Shown: in pieces, positions 50,172-60,299 of the stretch | How positions within the stretch are numbered: position 1 is the first letter of the stretch | Layout: each line of letters begins with the position of its first letter | Assembly: GCF_001517405.1 (NCBI RefSeq) | Contig: NZ_LN907827.1 | Location: 3,072,915 to 3,136,914 of the forward strand | Origin: Duffyella gerundensis | GTDB lineage: Bacteria; Pseudomonadota; Gammaproteobacteria; Enterobacterales; Enterobacteriaceae | DNA length: 64,000 nucleotides | Direction of reading: 5' to 3' | The notes under the pieces: generated by a model | The model's input: the letters and a program-made list of their open reading frames with translations, nothing else | Databases searched by the model: none | Told to the model about the DNA's origin: nothing | Position numbers and translations under genes: made by a program

Positions 50172-50198
50172 AGTTAACGTCACCAGACGACGTTAACT
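50172..50198 (-). repeat. Second hairpin after speA
   Basis: AGTTAACGTC (50172-50181) pairs perfectly with GACGTTAACT (50189-50198) across a seven-base loop. It lies just after the speA stop codon and before the terminator-like hairpin. It may act as a 3'-end stabiliser. Confidence 0.75.
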
Positions 50199-50215
50199 TT
50201 AGGGCAGTAACGCGG

Positions 50216-52192
50216 TTACTCATCTTCCAGATAGGTGTAACCGTACAGGCCGCTTTCAAACTCCTCAAGGAACTGCGCGCGCAGCTCTTCGTCGAGATCG
50301 GTTTGCTTCACCTGATTACGGAACAGCGTCATCAGCTCTTCCGGATCAAGCTGCACATATTCCAGCATATCGGCAACGGTATCGCCTTCATCAGAGAGCT
50401 GCACTTCAACGCTGCCATCCGGGAAGGCAAAGACGTCAACGGCTTCGGTGTCGCCAAACAGGTTGTGCATGTTGCCAAGAATTTCCTGATAGGCGCCAAC
50501 CATAAAGAAGCCGAGCATCGGTGGATTTTCCACGTCGTACTGCGGCATCGGCATGGTAGTGGCGATGCCGTCACCGTCAACATAGTGATCGATGGTGCCA
50601 TCGGAGTCACAGGTGATATCCAGCAATACTGCACGGCGCTCAGGCACCTTATCCAGCCCTTCCAGCGGCAATACCGGGAACAGCTGATCGATACCCCACG
50701 CATCCGGCATCGACTGGAACAGCGAGAAGTTGACGTAAATTTTATCCGCCATGCGCTCCTGCAGTTCGTCGATAATCGGGCGGTGCGCGCGGTTGCTTGG
50801 ATCCAGATGCTGCTGAATATAGTGGCAGATACTCAGATAGAGCTGTTCCGCCCAGGCGCGCTGGCCGAGATCGTAAGTGCCCGCCGAGTAGCCGGTATGG
50901 ATATCAGAGAGATCCATCTGGCTGTCGTGCAGCCATTCACGCAGTGAACGACGGTTGTTTGGCTCGTGCATCTCCAGCCAGGTTTCCCACAGGCTGATGA
51001 TGGGACGCGGCGCATCAGCTTCTGGCGCCACCGGTGTGCTGAACTCGTTGCGTTCAACGCCGATGATGTTAGAAACCAGCACCGTATGGTGCGCGGTTAC
51101 CGCACGGCCCGATTCGGTGATCACTGTTGGATGCGGCAGACCATGCTCTTCACAGGCATCGCCAATCGCCCAGATCACGTTGTTGGCATATTCGTTCAGG
51201 CCGTAGTTCACCGAACAATCTGACTGTGAGCGCGTACCTTCATAGTCAACGCCCAAGCCGCCGCCAACATCGAAACATTTTATGTTCACGCCCAGCTTGG
51301 CCAGCTCAACATAGAAGCGCGCCGACTCGCGCACGCCGGTGGCGATATCGCGGATATTGGACATCTGCGAGCCGAGATGGAAGTGCAGCAGCTGCAGGCT
51401 TTCCAGACGATCCGCTTCACGCATGATTCTGACCAGTTCCAGCACCTGCGTCGCCGACAGACCGAACTTCGATTTTTCGCCGCCGCTTGACTGCCATTTA
51501 CCGGAGCCCTGCGATGCCAGACGCGCACGAATACCGAGGCGCGGCACCACGTTCAGCCGTTCTGCTTCTTCCAGCACCAGCTTCACTTCGGTCATTTTTT
51601 CGAGAACCAGATAGACCTTGTGGCCCATTTTCTCGCCGATCAGCGCCAGACGAATATATTCGCGATCTTTGTAGCCGTTACAGACAATTACCGAGCGCGT
51701 CATACCGGCATGCGCCAGCACCGCCATCAGCTCAGCTTTAGAACCCGCTTCCAGACCCAGCGGCTCGCCGGAGTTGATCAGCGACTCAATCACGCGTTTG
51801 TGCTGGTTAACCTTAATGGGATAAACCAGGAAGTAGTCGCCGGTATAGCCATAGGATTCGCGCGCACGTTTGAATGCGGCATTGATGGAGCGCAGGCGGT
51901 GTTGCAGAATTTGTGGAAAACAGAACAGCGCAGGCAGTCGTTGCCCTTCCGCTTCGCGTTCTTTAACCAGCTTCGCCAGATCGACGCGCGCTGAGGGCAC
52001 ATCCGGATCGGGACAAACGCTGATATGACCTAATTCGTTAACGTCATAATAGTTATTTCCCCACCAGGCAATGTTGTATGTGCGCAGCATTTTGCTGGCA
52101 TCCTGATCGCTCATCGCTACCTCCTGCATGGAGCGGAGTACACCCTGTTCGCCTGCTGACGAACCCTTAATGTTTTTCATGTCGTCAGACAT
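50216..52192 (-). CDS. speA: Biosynthetic arginine decarboxylase
   Basis: This 658-residue PLP enzyme converts arginine to agmatine. The PLP lysine is in [12 protein letters not shown] near residue 126. The cofactor-phosphate region is [14 protein letters not shown], and [10 protein letters not shown] supplies the catalytic cysteine. Length and ends match E. coli SpeA; the ATG at 52192 ([10 protein letters not shown]) is chosen by this match. It feeds SpeB. A candidate small ORF lies upstream. Confidence 0.98.
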   Translation of the reverse strand: MSDDMKNIKGSSAGEQGVLRSMQEVAMSDQDASKMLRTYNIAWWGNNYYDVNELGHISVCPDPDVPSARVDLAKLVKEREAEGQRLPALFCFPQILQHRLRSINAAFKRARESYGYTGDYFLVYPIKVNQHKRVIESLINSGEPLGLEAGSKAELMAVLAHAGMTRSVIVCNGYKDREYIRLALIGEKMGHKVYLVLEKMTEVKLVLEEAERLNVVPRLGIRARLASQGSGKWQSSGGEKSKFGLSATQVLELVRIMREADRLESLQLLHFHLGSQMSNIRDIATGVRESARFYVELAKLGVNIKCFDVGGGLGVDYEGTRSQSDCSVNYGLNEYANNVIWAIGDACEEHGLPHPTVITESGRAVTAHHTVLVSNIIGVERNEFSTPVAPEADAPRPIISLWETWLEMHEPNNRRSLREWLHDSQMDLSDIHTGYSAGTYDLGQRAWAEQLYLSICHYIQQHLDPSNRAHRPIIDELQERMADKIYVNFSLFQSMPDAWGIDQLFPVLPLEGLDKVPERRAVLLDITCDSDGTIDHYVDGDGIATTMPMPQYDVENPPMLGFFMVGAYQEILGNMHNLFGDTEAVDVFAFPDGSVEVQLSDEGDTVADMLEYVQLDPEELMTLFRNQVKQTDLDEELRAQFLEEFESGLYGYTYLEDE

Positions 52193-52316
52193 TGCGAACC
52201 TCAATATAAGTAGTTACTGATAAAGTGTAAAACACGTCGCCAAACTCCGTGTTACGAATGATAAAAAAGCGTAAGCCATCCCTCAGCAGAGGCTGAGAGG
52301 TCCGGAAATCACAAAT

Positions 52317-52454
52317 TTAACCGGCGCTCGTGTCGTGATGATTACCGAATCGATTAAAATTTCGGCTGATTGCGAAGGAAGAGATCAACGGGATGAGGCA
52401 CTGAAGCACGAAGCCGCGCAGCGAACCGGAAGAGAGAAGAAAAGCCTGGTTCAT
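52317..52454 (-). CDS. Candidate 45-residue small protein or leader peptide upstream of speA (YqgB position)
   Basis: In the 646-base gap between speA and metK a minus-strand frame begins MNQAFLLSSG behind a very strong GGAGGTG ribosome-binding site (11 bases from this ATG; another in-frame ATG is nearer). It ends 124 bases before speA. The middle (GFVLQCLIPLISSFAISRNF) is hydrophobic. E. coli carries yqgB, a 43-residue protein, at the same position, and its hydrophobic tail pattern (G-x-x-x-Q, then aliphatic residues and a basic end) is loosely similar. Homology is therefore possible but not shown. The hairpin CCTCAGC..GCTGAGAGG (52281-52300) follows it. Confidence 0.5.
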   Translation of the reverse strand: MNQAFLLSSGSLRGFVLQCLIPLISSFAISRNFNRFGNHHDTSAG

Positions 52455-52710
52455 TACTCGCATCACCTCCACACATACGGTCAGCATGTGGATAAACGGT
52501 AAGAGGATGAATATCAGATATCGCGTAACCTTCCCGCGCCTGACTAAGTGCCAACAGAGCAGCGGCGTTTTATACAGCGGATAAGGGTTAAATGCAAAAA
52601 CAAAATATTGAATTTGCAGCAGATGTCCGAATATTTAATATATCTTTCCCGCATCACGCGCGATCTAACAAAAAAATTACTGGCAATTCGCCTGAGCTGT
52701 AACCTAGAAT

Positions 52711-52734
52711 GGACGTCCAGATGTTAATCCATCT
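52711..52734 (+). promoter_or_regulatory. MetJ boxes upstream of metK
   Basis: Three adjacent eight-base units, GGACGTCC, AGATGTTA and ATCCATCT, resemble tandem met boxes (consensus AGACGTCT), with the first the best. They lie 105 bases before metK. MetJ with S-adenosylmethionine as corepressor controls metK in E. coli. Confidence 0.7.
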
Positions 52735-52838
52735 AAACCCTTTTTTGCTGCTCACGGCGTTGCCTGATGGAGCATGCAGATGGCGCAGCCACGCATGCTA
52801 TGCAGTGCTTTCTAAACCGATTTCTAAGGTACAGATAA

Positions 52839-53990
52839 ATGGCTAAACACCTTTTCACATCCGAGTCCGTATCCGAAGGACATCCCGATAAAATCGCTGA
52901 CCAGATTTCCGATGCCGTGCTGGATGCGATTCTCGCTCAGGATCCTAAAGCGCGCGTAGCCTGCGAAACCTACGTTAAAACCGGTATGGTGCTGGTTGGT
53001 GGTGAAATCACTACCAGCGCATGGGTCGATATCGAAGAGATTACCCGTAATACCGTACGCGATATCGGCTATGTCCATTCCGATATGGGCTTTGATGCGA
53101 ACTCATGCGCCGTGCTCAACGCCATCGGCAAACAGTCGCCGGATATCAACCAGGGCGTTGACCGCAGCGATCCGCTGGAGCAAGGCGCTGGCGATCAGGG
53201 CCTGATGTTTGGTTACGCTACCAACGAAACCGACGTGCTGATGCCTGCACCGGTGACCTATGCGCACCGTTTAGTGCAGCGTCAGGCTGAAGTTCGTAAA
53301 AGCGGCGAGCTGTCATGGCTGCGTCCGGATGCGAAAAGCCAGGTGACCTTCCAGTACGCCGACGGCAAAATTGTCGGTATTGATGCGGTCGTACTGTCCA
53401 CGCAGCATTCTGAAGAGATCGGTCAGAAGGATCTGCAGGAAGCGGTGATGGAAACCATCATCAAGCCGGTACTGCCTGCTGAATGGCTGAACGCCGACAC
53501 CAAATATCACATCAACCCAACCGGCCGTTTCGTTATCGGTGGGCCAATGGGCGACTGTGGTCTGACCGGCCGTAAAATCATCGTTGATACCTACGGCGGC
53601 ATGGCGCGTCACGGCGGCGGTGCTTTCTCCGGCAAGGATCCATCAAAGGTTGACCGTTCAGCGGCCTACGCAGCGCGCTACGTTGCCAAAAACATCGTTG
53701 CTGCTGGCCTTGCCGATCGCTGTGAAATTCAGGTTTCCTACGCTATCGGCGTGGCAGAACCGACCTCCATCATGGTGGAAACCTTTGGCACCGAGAAGAT
53801 CTCTACCGAGCAGCTGACGCTGCTGGTGCGTGAATTCTTCGACCTGCGTCCTTACGGTCTGATTCAGATGCTGGATCTGCTGCATCCGATCTACCGTGAA
53901 ACTGCTGCCTACGGTCACTTTGGCCGCGAACATTTCCCATGGGAAAAAACGGACAAAGCAGCGCTGCTGCGTGAAGCCGCTGGCTTCTGA
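52839..53990 (+). CDS. metK: S-adenosylmethionine synthetase
   Basis: This 383-residue enzyme makes S-adenosylmethionine from methionine and ATP. Signature motifs are [18 protein letters not shown] near the N-terminus, [12 protein letters not shown], and the P-loop-like [19 protein letters not shown]. The gene has an AAGGT ribosome-binding site, a MetJ-type operator upstream and a strong terminator downstream. It is divergent from speA; SAM also feeds polyamine synthesis. Confidence 0.99.
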   Translation: MAKHLFTSESVSEGHPDKIADQISDAVLDAILAQDPKARVACETYVKTGMVLVGGEITTSAWVDIEEITRNTVRDIGYVHSDMGFDANSCAVLNAIGKQSPDINQGVDRSDPLEQGAGDQGLMFGYATNETDVLMPAPVTYAHRLVQRQAEVRKSGELSWLRPDAKSQVTFQYADGKIVGIDAVVLSTQHSEEIGQKDLQEAVMETIIKPVLPAEWLNADTKYHINPTGRFVIGGPMGDCGLTGRKIIVDTYGGMARHGGGAFSGKDPSKVDRSAAYAARYVAKNIVAAGLADRCEIQVSYAIGVAEPTSIMVETFGTEKISTEQLTLLVREFFDLRPYGLIQMLDLLHPIYRETAAYGHFGREHFPWEKTDKAALLREAAGF

Positions 53991-54011
53991 TTATCCGTTT
54001 AATTTCTAACT

Positions 54012-54037
54012 AAAGCGGGCTCTGGCCCGCTTTTTTT
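54012..54037 (+). terminator. Terminator of metK
   Basis: AAAGCGGGC-TCTG-GCCCGCTTT is followed by further T residues. Confidence 0.93.
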
Positions 54038-54390
54038 GTTCCTGCGCATCTTTTTACTTATTTTCCGATAGCGATTTTTCTGAAAATTCGTCCCAAATCC
54101 CGCTAAAAAACTGCTGATAATCGCCGTCTGGCGCAGGCATTTTCATCATCCTCATCTACAATTTTCCCTGCCCGCTGAAGCATTTAAATGATAACGATTA
54201 CAATTTGAAACGCTTTACTTTTCTGTAATTTAAGAATTTCAGGCCGTGGTTTTCATAATTGAAATGCGTTATTTTCAGCGTCGTCTGATAGCCGATAAAT
54301 AGAAGGATGTCAGAAACTTAACAACTGCTCTACCTTACTGGTTATTGACCAATCCAGGGTGATAAATGCTGAAAAACAGGGTTTCGGCGT

Positions 54391-54425
54391 GTGTAACCGA
54401 TTACACCAGTGTGATCTGTCTCACT
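54391..54425 (+). promoter_or_regulatory. GalR/GalS operator and CRP site upstream of galP
   Basis: GTGTAACCGATTACAC (54391-54406) is a full match to the GalR/GalS operator pattern. TGTGATCTGTCTCACT (54410-54425) matches the CRP pattern with one mismatch. A weaker GalR-like core, TGAAACGCTTTAC, is at 54206-54218, where a second operator could allow looping. The pair lies 63-97 bases before the galP start. The rest of the 497-base metK-galP gap shows only the metK terminator and AT-rich promoter sequence. Confidence 0.85.
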
Positions 54426-54487
54426 TTTTACTCTGCGCGGGTTTTTTAACATTCATAAAAACAATGATGGATACATGTGGAGGCAAA

Positions 54488-55885
54488 ATGCCTGGGAATA
54501 CACACAAAAGCAGGACTTCAAATAAGGCAATGACCTTATTTGTCTGCTTTCTTGCCGCACTGGCGGGCTTACTTTTCGGACTCGATATCGGCGTGATCGC
54601 CGGTGCGCTGCCGTTTATTGCTAAAGACTTCAACGTTACTGCCCACCAGCAGGAATGGATTGTCAGCTCGATGATGTTCGGCGCGGCGATCGGTGCGATC
54701 GGTAGCGGCTGGATGTCCTCGCGTCTGGGACGTAAGAAAAGCCTGATGGCCGGTGCCGTTCTGTTTGTGATCGGCTCGCTCTGGTCATCCATGGCGCCAA
54801 ACCCCGATATGCTGATCGTGGCACGCGTGCTGCTGGGTCTGGCAGTGGGTATCGCCTCTTATACCGCTCCACTTTACCTCTCTGAAATTGCGCCGGAAAA
54901 AATCCGCGGCAGCATGATCTCCCTTTACCAGCTGATGATCACCATCGGTATTCTGGGCGCTTATCTCTCCGATACCGCGTTCAGCTTCACCGGCAACTGG
55001 CGCTGGATGCTGGGCATTATCACCATTCCTGCCCTGCTGCTGCTGATTGGCGTCTTCTTCCTGCCAAACAGCCCACGCTGGCTGGCGGCGAAAGGCAACT
55101 TCCGCGATGCACAGCGCGTACTGGATCGCCTGCGTGATACCAGCGAACAAGCGAAACGTGAGCTGGATGAAATTCGCGAAAGCCTGAAAATCAAACAGAG
55201 CGGCTGGAGCCTGTTCACGTCCAACACCCATTTCCGTCGCGCCGTTTATCTGGGCGTTCTGTTGCAGGTTATGCAGCAGTTCACCGGTATGAACGTCATC
55301 ATGTATTACGCGCCGAAAATCTTTGAAATCGCTGGCTTTACCAATACCACCGAGCAGATGTGGGGCACAGTGATTGTGGGTCTGATCAACGTACTGGCGA
55401 CCTTTATCGCTATCGGTCTGGTCGATCGCTGGGGCCGTAAACCTACACTGACGCTGGGCTTCCTGGTGATGGCGGCAGGTATGGGCGTGCTGGGCACCAT
55501 GCTGCACATGGGCATCCATTCTGTTGGCGCGCAGTACTTTGCCATTGCAATGCTGCTGATGTTCATCATCGGTTTTGCCATGAGTGCGGGTCCGTTGATT
55601 TGGGTTCTGTGTTCTGAAATTCAACCGCTGAAAGGCCGCGATTTCGGTGTCACCGTTTCAACCACTACCAACTGGATTGCTAACATGATCGTTGGCGCCA
55701 CCTTCCTCACCATGTTGAATACGCTCGGCAACGCCAACACCTTCTGGGTGTACGCGGGTCTGAACATCTTCTTCATCGTGCTGACGCTGATGTTGATTCC
55801 TGAAACCAAAGGCGTTTCGCTGGAGCATATCGAGCGTAACCTGCTCGCCGGTAAGAAACTGCGTGATATCGGTCATCGCGACTGA
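54488..55885 (+). CDS. galP: Galactose:proton symporter GalP
   Basis: This 465-residue major facilitator of the sugar porter family has 12 membrane segments. It has the motifs [55 protein letters not shown] and PETKGVSLE. It imports galactose, glucose and other hexoses with protons. The ATG at 54488 follows GGAGG; upstream in-frame ATGs are not supported. GalR, encoded at 2070, should regulate it through the operator just upstream. Confidence 0.97.
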   Translation: MPGNTHKSRTSNKAMTLFVCFLAALAGLLFGLDIGVIAGALPFIAKDFNVTAHQQEWIVSSMMFGAAIGAIGSGWMSSRLGRKKSLMAGAVLFVIGSLWSSMAPNPDMLIVARVLLGLAVGIASYTAPLYLSEIAPEKIRGSMISLYQLMITIGILGAYLSDTAFSFTGNWRWMLGIITIPALLLLIGVFFLPNSPRWLAAKGNFRDAQRVLDRLRDTSEQAKRELDEIRESLKIKQSGWSLFTSNTHFRRAVYLGVLLQVMQQFTGMNVIMYYAPKIFEIAGFTNTTEQMWGTVIVGLINVLATFIAIGLVDRWGRKPTLTLGFLVMAAGMGVLGTMLHMGIHSVGAQYFAIAMLLMFIIGFAMSAGPLIWVLCSEIQPLKGRDFGVTVSTTTNWIANMIVGATFLTMLNTLGNANTFWVYAGLNIFFIVLTLMLIPETKGVSLEHIERNLLAGKKLRDIGHRD

Positions 55886-55894
55886 GAGTAAATT

Positions 55895-55920
55895 AACGGC
55901 GGGATCATCCCGCCGTTTTT
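55895..55920 (+). terminator. Terminator of galP
   Basis: AACGGCGGGA-TCA-TCCCGCCGTT is followed by a T-run. Confidence 0.93.
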
Positions 55921-55966
55921 CTTTCCACTGATTGCCATCCCCTCTTCTGCGATTTATCCTCCCGAC

Positions 55967-56479
55967 ATGAAACCGATTCGTCTTCCCGTCGCCCTGCAAC
56001 AGGCCGTGATGCAGTCGCTGCGCACCCATTTGCAGCAGGCTAATCAGGCACTGAAAACCCACTACCCGGAACCGGCGCTCAATTATCAACAGCGCGGTAC
56101 CGCCGCGGGCACCGCCTGGCTGGAGAGCTGGGAGATTCGCCTCAATCCTGTGCTGTTGCTGGAAAACCAAAACGCCTTTATCGACGAAGTGGTGCCGCAC
56201 GAACTGGCGCATCTGCTGGTGTGGAAACACTTTGGCCGCGTGCCGCCGCACGGCAAAGAGTGGCGCTGGATGATGGAAACCGTGCTTGGCGTTCCGGCGC
56301 GTCGTACCCACCAGTTTGCCGTCGCCTCGGTGCGGCGCAATACCTTTCCCTATCGCTGTCGTTGCCAGCAGCACCAGCTGACGGTTCGTCGCCATAATCG
56401 CGTGCAACGTGGCGAAACGCAGTATCGCTGCGTGCACTGCGGCGACGTTTTGCAGGCGGAATTATCCGCCAGCAGCTAA
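55967..56479 (+). CDS. sprT: SprT-family zinc protein
   Basis: This 170-residue protein has the metalloprotease-like motif HELAH at residues 78-82 ([16 protein letters not shown]) and a C-terminal zinc-ribbon with CRCQQH and CVHCG. E. coli SprT is related to the Spartan protease family, but its cellular role is not settled. It precedes endA by 46 bases, the usual sprT-endA pair. Confidence 0.95.
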   Translation: MKPIRLPVALQQAVMQSLRTHLQQANQALKTHYPEPALNYQQRGTAAGTAWLESWEIRLNPVLLLENQNAFIDEVVPHELAHLLVWKHFGRVPPHGKEWRWMMETVLGVPARRTHQFAVASVRRNTFPYRCRCQQHQLTVRRHNRVQRGETQYRCVHCGDVLQAELSASS

Positions 56480-56525
56480 ATCTGCTACCCTGCGAGCACG
56501 CTTAGCTAAAGACAAAATTTGGAAT

Positions 56526-57230
56526 ATGCCTCGCAAATTAATCATCGCATCCGCGCTGCTTTTTACATCTTTCGCCGCACAGAGTCTCAACCTGAATAAT
56601 TATCATCAGAATAATTTTCAGCAGGCGAAAACCTATGCCGTTGAGATCAACAGCGGCGCGCCCTCTTTCTACTGCGGCTGTAAAATCAGCTGGCAGGGCA
56701 AGAAAGGCACGCCCGATCTCGCTTCCTGTGGCTATCAGCCGCGTAAAAACGCTGAACGTGCCAGCCGCATCGAATGGGAACACGTGATGCCAGCCTGGGA
56801 GTTTGGTCATCAGCGCCAGTGCTGGCAGGATGGCGGCCGCAAAAACTGCAGCAAAGATGCGGTATACCGCAAAATCGAAAGCGACCTGCATAACCTGCAA
56901 CCCGCCATCGGCGAAGTGAACGGCGATCGCGGCAATTTTCCCTACAGCCAGTGGAACGGCAGCGAGCAGCAGTATGGCCGTTGTGAGATGAAGGTAGACT
57001 TTAAAAACAAGCAGGCGGAGCCGCCCGCCCGTGCCCGCGGTGCCATCGCACGCACCTACTTTTACATGCGCGACCAGTACAAGCTGCGCCTGTCACGCCC
57101 ACAAACGCAGCTGTTTGAAGTATGGGATAAACAGTATCCGGTATCGGCGTGGGAATGTGAGCGCGATACGCGCATTGCGCGGGTTCAGGGCAACCATAAT
57201 CCGTACGTGCAGCGTGCTTGCCAGCGCTAA
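56526..57230 (+). CDS. endA: DNA-specific endonuclease I
   Basis: This 234-residue periplasmic nuclease has a signal peptide ([20 protein letters not shown]) and the beta-beta-alpha metal motif: [17 protein letters not shown] with the catalytic histidine, followed by [19 protein letters not shown]. Cysteines form the disulfides needed for activity. The ATG at 56526 gives the correct signal peptide. It makes double-strand breaks in DNA outside the cytoplasm. Confidence 0.96.
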   Translation: MPRKLIIASALLFTSFAAQSLNLNNYHQNNFQQAKTYAVEINSGAPSFYCGCKISWQGKKGTPDLASCGYQPRKNAERASRIEWEHVMPAWEFGHQRQCWQDGGRKNCSKDAVYRKIESDLHNLQPAIGEVNGDRGNFPYSQWNGSEQQYGRCEMKVDFKNKQAEPPARARGAIARTYFYMRDQYKLRLSRPQTQLFEVWDKQYPVSAWECERDTRIARVQGNHNPYVQRACQR

Positions 57231-57308
57231 AATCTCTGCCCTACACTAAGACACCCTTTTACGTCGGGCCTGCGGTTAACGCTGGCCCGGCCTTTCACTT
57301 ACGTCCTG

Positions 57309-57335
57309 GCCACGCGTTATAACGCGAGGCTTTTT
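57309..57335 (+). terminator. Hairpin with T-run between endA and rsmE
   Basis: GCC-A-CGCG-TTATAA-CGCG-A-GGC is followed by five T residues, only 16 bases before the rsmE start. It may terminate endA transcription or modulate rsmE. Confidence 0.6.
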
Positions 57336-57350
57336 ATTCTCAGGAAGCCC

Positions 57351-58082
57351 ATGCGTATACCCCGCATTTATCACTCAGAACCTCTTCACGTTGGCAGCGA
57401 AATCGATCTGGAAGAGGATGCCGCCAACCACGTTGGACGCGTACTGCGCATGAGCGCCGGTCAGCAACTCGAGCTATTTGATGGCACTAATCTGACTTTT
57501 TCGGCTGAGATAACGCAAGCGGACAAAAAGCGTGTAAAAGTAAGGGTTGTTAGCAGCAATGCGGATAACCGCGAATCGCCGTTGCATCTGCATCTTGGGC
57601 AGGTGATGTCGCGCGGCGAGAAAATGGAGTTCACCATCCAGAAATCCATTGAGCTGGGCGTGAACGTCATTACCCCCTTGTTTTCTGAACGCTGTGGCGT
57701 GAAGTTAGACGCTGAGCGGCTGGCAAAGAAGATTCAGCAGTGGCAAAAAATTGCCGTTGCCGCCTGTGAACAGTGCGGCCGTAACTGGCTGCCTGAAATT
57801 CGCCCGGCGATGACGCTGCAGGCCTGGTGTGCGGAAGCGGACAGCGGGCTAAAGCTTAATCTTCATCCGCGCGCGCAGCACAGCATCAATACGCTGCCGC
57901 AGCCGGTAGAACGCGTGCGCCTGCTGATTGGTCCTGAAGGCGGCCTGACCACAGAAGAGATTGCGATGACGGCGGATCAGGGCTTTACTGATATTTTGCT
58001 CGGCCCGCGCGTCTTGCGCACCGAAACCACCGCGTTAACGGCCATTACCGCATTGCAGGTTCGATTTGGCGATCTCGGCTAA
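57351..58082 (+). CDS. rsmE: 16S rRNA m3U1498 methyltransferase RsmE
   Basis: This 243-residue SPOUT methyltransferase has an N-terminal PUA-like domain (about 1-70) and the C-terminal trefoil-knot SAM site with [14 protein letters not shown] and [15 protein letters not shown]. It methylates U1498 of 16S rRNA. The gene follows an AGGAAG ribosome-binding site and precedes gshB, a common pairing. Confidence 0.97.
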   Translation: MRIPRIYHSEPLHVGSEIDLEEDAANHVGRVLRMSAGQQLELFDGTNLTFSAEITQADKKRVKVRVVSSNADNRESPLHLHLGQVMSRGEKMEFTIQKSIELGVNVITPLFSERCGVKLDAERLAKKIQQWQKIAVAACEQCGRNWLPEIRPAMTLQAWCAEADSGLKLNLHPRAQHSINTLPQPVERVRLLIGPEGGLTTEEIAMTADQGFTDILLGPRVLRTETTALTAITALQVRFGDLG

Positions 58083-58190
58083 CGTTGCCCCGCGGCGCTA
58101 AGTCAGCCTGGCCTGTTTGTGGCATGCTACTGCACAGCTAAACTAAACGAATAAATGAAGCGAGCCATTAAGGCTCACCGGGAGAATAAG

Positions 58191-59135
58191 ATGATTAAGT
58201 TAGGCATTGTAATGGACCCCATCGCGTCCATTAATATTAAAAAAGACAGCAGCTTTGCCATGTTGCTGGAAGCACAGCGCCGTGGTTACGAAATTCACTA
58301 CATGGAGATGAACGATCTCTATCTGCGCGGCGGCGTGGGCCGCGCCCGCACGCGCACGCTGAGCGTCGAGCAGAACTACGACAAATGGTATGAATTCGGC
58401 AGCGAGCAGGACATTGCGCTGGCCGATCTTAACGTCGTACTGATGCGTAAGGATCCGCCGTTTGATACCGAGTTTATCTACGCGACCTATATTCTGGAAC
58501 GCGCTGAAGAACAGGGCACGCTGATCGTCAACAAACCGCAAAGCCTGCGTGACTGTAACGAGAAGCTGTTTACCGCCTGGTTTGCCGAGCTGACGCCAGA
58601 TACGCTGGTAACGCGCAGCAAAGAGCAGATCCGCGCCTTCTGGGAAGAGCACGGCGATATCATTCTGAAACCGTTGGACGGCATGGGCGGCGCCTCGATT
58701 TTCCGCGTGAAGAAAGAGGATCCGAACCTGTCGGTGATCATCGAAACGCTGACCGAACACGGTAACTTTTACTGCATGGCGCAGAACTATCTGCCTGCGA
58801 TTACCGAAGGCGACAAGCGCGTGCTAATGGTCGACGGTGAACCGGTGCCTTACTGCCTGGCGCGCATTCCTAAGTCGGGCGAAACCCGTGGTAACCTCGC
58901 GGCCGGTGGCCGTGGCGAAGCGCGTCCGCTGACCGAAAGCGACCTGGAAATTGCTCGCCGTGTTGGTCCAACCCTGAAAGCCAAAGGGCTGATTTTTGTT
59001 GGCCTCGACATCATTGGTGATAAACTCACCGAAATTAATGTAACCAGCCCAACCTGCATTCGCGAAATCGAAGCCGCTTTCCCGATCTCCATTACCGGCA
59101 TGTTAATGGATGCCATTGAAAAGCGTTTGGGCTGA
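58191..59135 (+). CDS. gshB: Glutathione synthetase
   Basis: This 314-residue ATP-grasp enzyme joins glycine to gamma-glutamylcysteine. Recognisable stretches are MIKLGIVMDPIASINIKKDS at the start, KPLDGMGGASIFR in the ATP-binding region, and EINVTSPTCIREIEA at the end. The ATG at 58191 follows GGGAG. It belongs to the conserved rsmE-gshB-yqgE-ruvX series. Confidence 0.98.
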   Translation: MIKLGIVMDPIASINIKKDSSFAMLLEAQRRGYEIHYMEMNDLYLRGGVGRARTRTLSVEQNYDKWYEFGSEQDIALADLNVVLMRKDPPFDTEFIYATYILERAEEQGTLIVNKPQSLRDCNEKLFTAWFAELTPDTLVTRSKEQIRAFWEEHGDIILKPLDGMGGASIFRVKKEDPNLSVIIETLTEHGNFYCMAQNYLPAITEGDKRVLMVDGEPVPYCLARIPKSGETRGNLAAGGRGEARPLTESDLEIARRVGPTLKAKGLIFVGLDIIGDKLTEINVTSPTCIREIEAAFPISITGMLMDAIEKRLG

Positions 59136-59140
59136 TTCAG

Positions 59141-59165
59141 CAAACGGGGGGTGATCCCCGTTTTG
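59141..59165 (+). terminator. Terminator of gshB
   Basis: CAAACGGGG-GGTGAT-CCCCGTTTTG forms a stem with a T-run, just after the gshB stop codon. Confidence 0.85.
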
Positions 59166-59322
59166 CCAACCCGTTAATTGTACTTTCGGCACAAACCGCG
59201 AGCTTCATATTGCGCTTACGCTTGCCTGCTGCCGATGAGCCAGGTGAGTCGACAGAGTGCCGTATTATGAAGCGGCGCGGTTTGTTGCCAACAGCAATTG
59301 ACCGCAGATAAAACGAGTGAGA

Positions 59323-59886
59323 ATGAATTTACAGCATCATTTTTTAATTGCGATGCCTTCGCTACAGGACCCGCTCTTCAAACGCTCGGTGGTCTACATT
59401 TGCGAGCACAACGATGAGGGAGCAATGGGCATTATCGTGAATAAGCCGATGGAAAACCTCAACGTTGACGGCATGTTGAAAAAGCTGAAGATCTCTCCAA
59501 CCACGCGTGATCCGGCCGATAAGCTTGATAAACCGGTGTTCTCCGGTGGCCCGCTGGCGGAGGATCGCGGCTTTATTCTGCATTCTGCGCAGCGCACTTT
59601 CGCCTCCAGCATTCGTATCTCTGATAACACGGTGATTACCACTTCCCGCGACGTGCTGGAGTCCCTGGGCACCCCAGAGCAGCCGCAGCATGTGCTGGTG
59701 GCGCTGGGCTATTGCGCGTGGGAGAAAGATCAGCTGGAAGAGGAGCTGCTGGAAAATGCCTGGCTGACCACCTCCGCCGACAGCAACATCCTGTTCCATA
59801 CCCCGATTGCTGAACGCTGGCGTGAAGCGGCGAAAAGCATTGGCGTGGATATTCACAATATCGCCAGTGAAGCAGGTCATGCCTGA
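59323..59886 (+). CDS. yqgE: UPF0301-family protein YqgE (AlgH-like)
   Basis: This 187-residue protein has the family stretches [33 protein letters not shown] and [13 protein letters not shown]. The AlgH/YqgE fold is known, but the biochemical role is not. The ATG at 59323 matches the family start. Its stop codon shares a base with the ruvX start, so the two are translationally coupled. Confidence 0.95.
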   Translation: MNLQHHFLIAMPSLQDPLFKRSVVYICEHNDEGAMGIIVNKPMENLNVDGMLKKLKISPTTRDPADKLDKPVFSGGPLAEDRGFILHSAQRTFASSIRISDNTVITTSRDVLESLGTPEQPQHVLVALGYCAWEKDQLEEELLENAWLTTSADSNILFHTPIAERWREAAKSIGVDIHNIASEAGHA

Positions 59887-60299
59887 TGTCGCATACGCTT
59901 CTGGCCTTTGATTTTGGCACCAAAAGTATCGGCGTGGCGATTGGCCAGCAGATCACCGGCAGCGCCCGTCCGCTAACCGCCATTAAAGCGCGTGACGGCA
60001 TTCCTGACTGGCAGCTGATCGAGCGCCTGCTGAAAGAGTGGCAGCCCGATTTCGTGGTGGTTGGCTTGCCGCTCAACATGGATGGCACCGAACAACCGTT
60101 AACTGACCGCGCACGGAAATTTTCCCAGCGCCTGCATGGCCGCTTTGGCGTGCGCGTTGAGCTGCACGATGAACGTCTCAGCACCGTTGAAGCACGGGCA
60201 GAGCTGTTTGCTCACGGCGGATTTCGTGCGCTGAACAAAGGCAGCGTCGACTCGCTGTCGGCGGTGATCATCCTTGAAAGCTGGTTCGATACGCACTGA
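59886..60299 (+). CDS. ruvX: RuvX/YqgF-family nuclease
   Basis: This 137-residue RNase H-fold protein has the motif [16 protein letters not shown] with the first catalytic aspartate and [10 protein letters not shown] and [11 protein letters not shown] near the C-terminus. YqgF processes the 5' end of pre-16S rRNA and may act on Holliday junctions. It overlaps yqgE by one base and is convergent with yggR. Confidence 0.96.
   Translation: MSHTLLAFDFGTKSIGVAIGQQITGSARPLTAIKARDGIPDWQLIERLLKEWQPDFVVVGLPLNMDGTEQPLTDRARKFSQRLHGRFGVRVELHDERLSTVEARAELFAHGGFRALNKGSVDSLSAVIILESWFDTH

Noticed and set aside
52592..52702. A 36-codon plus-strand frame (MQKQNIEFAADVRIF...) before metK with an AAGGG site
   Set aside because: It lies upstream of the MetJ boxes where the metK promoter should be, in AT-rich sequence, and has no recognisable similarity.
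54187..54205. AATGATAACGATTACAATT, similar to a Fur box
   Set aside because: Only part of the Fur pattern is matched and the flanking genes metK and galP have no iron link; GalR-type sequence nearby explains the region better.
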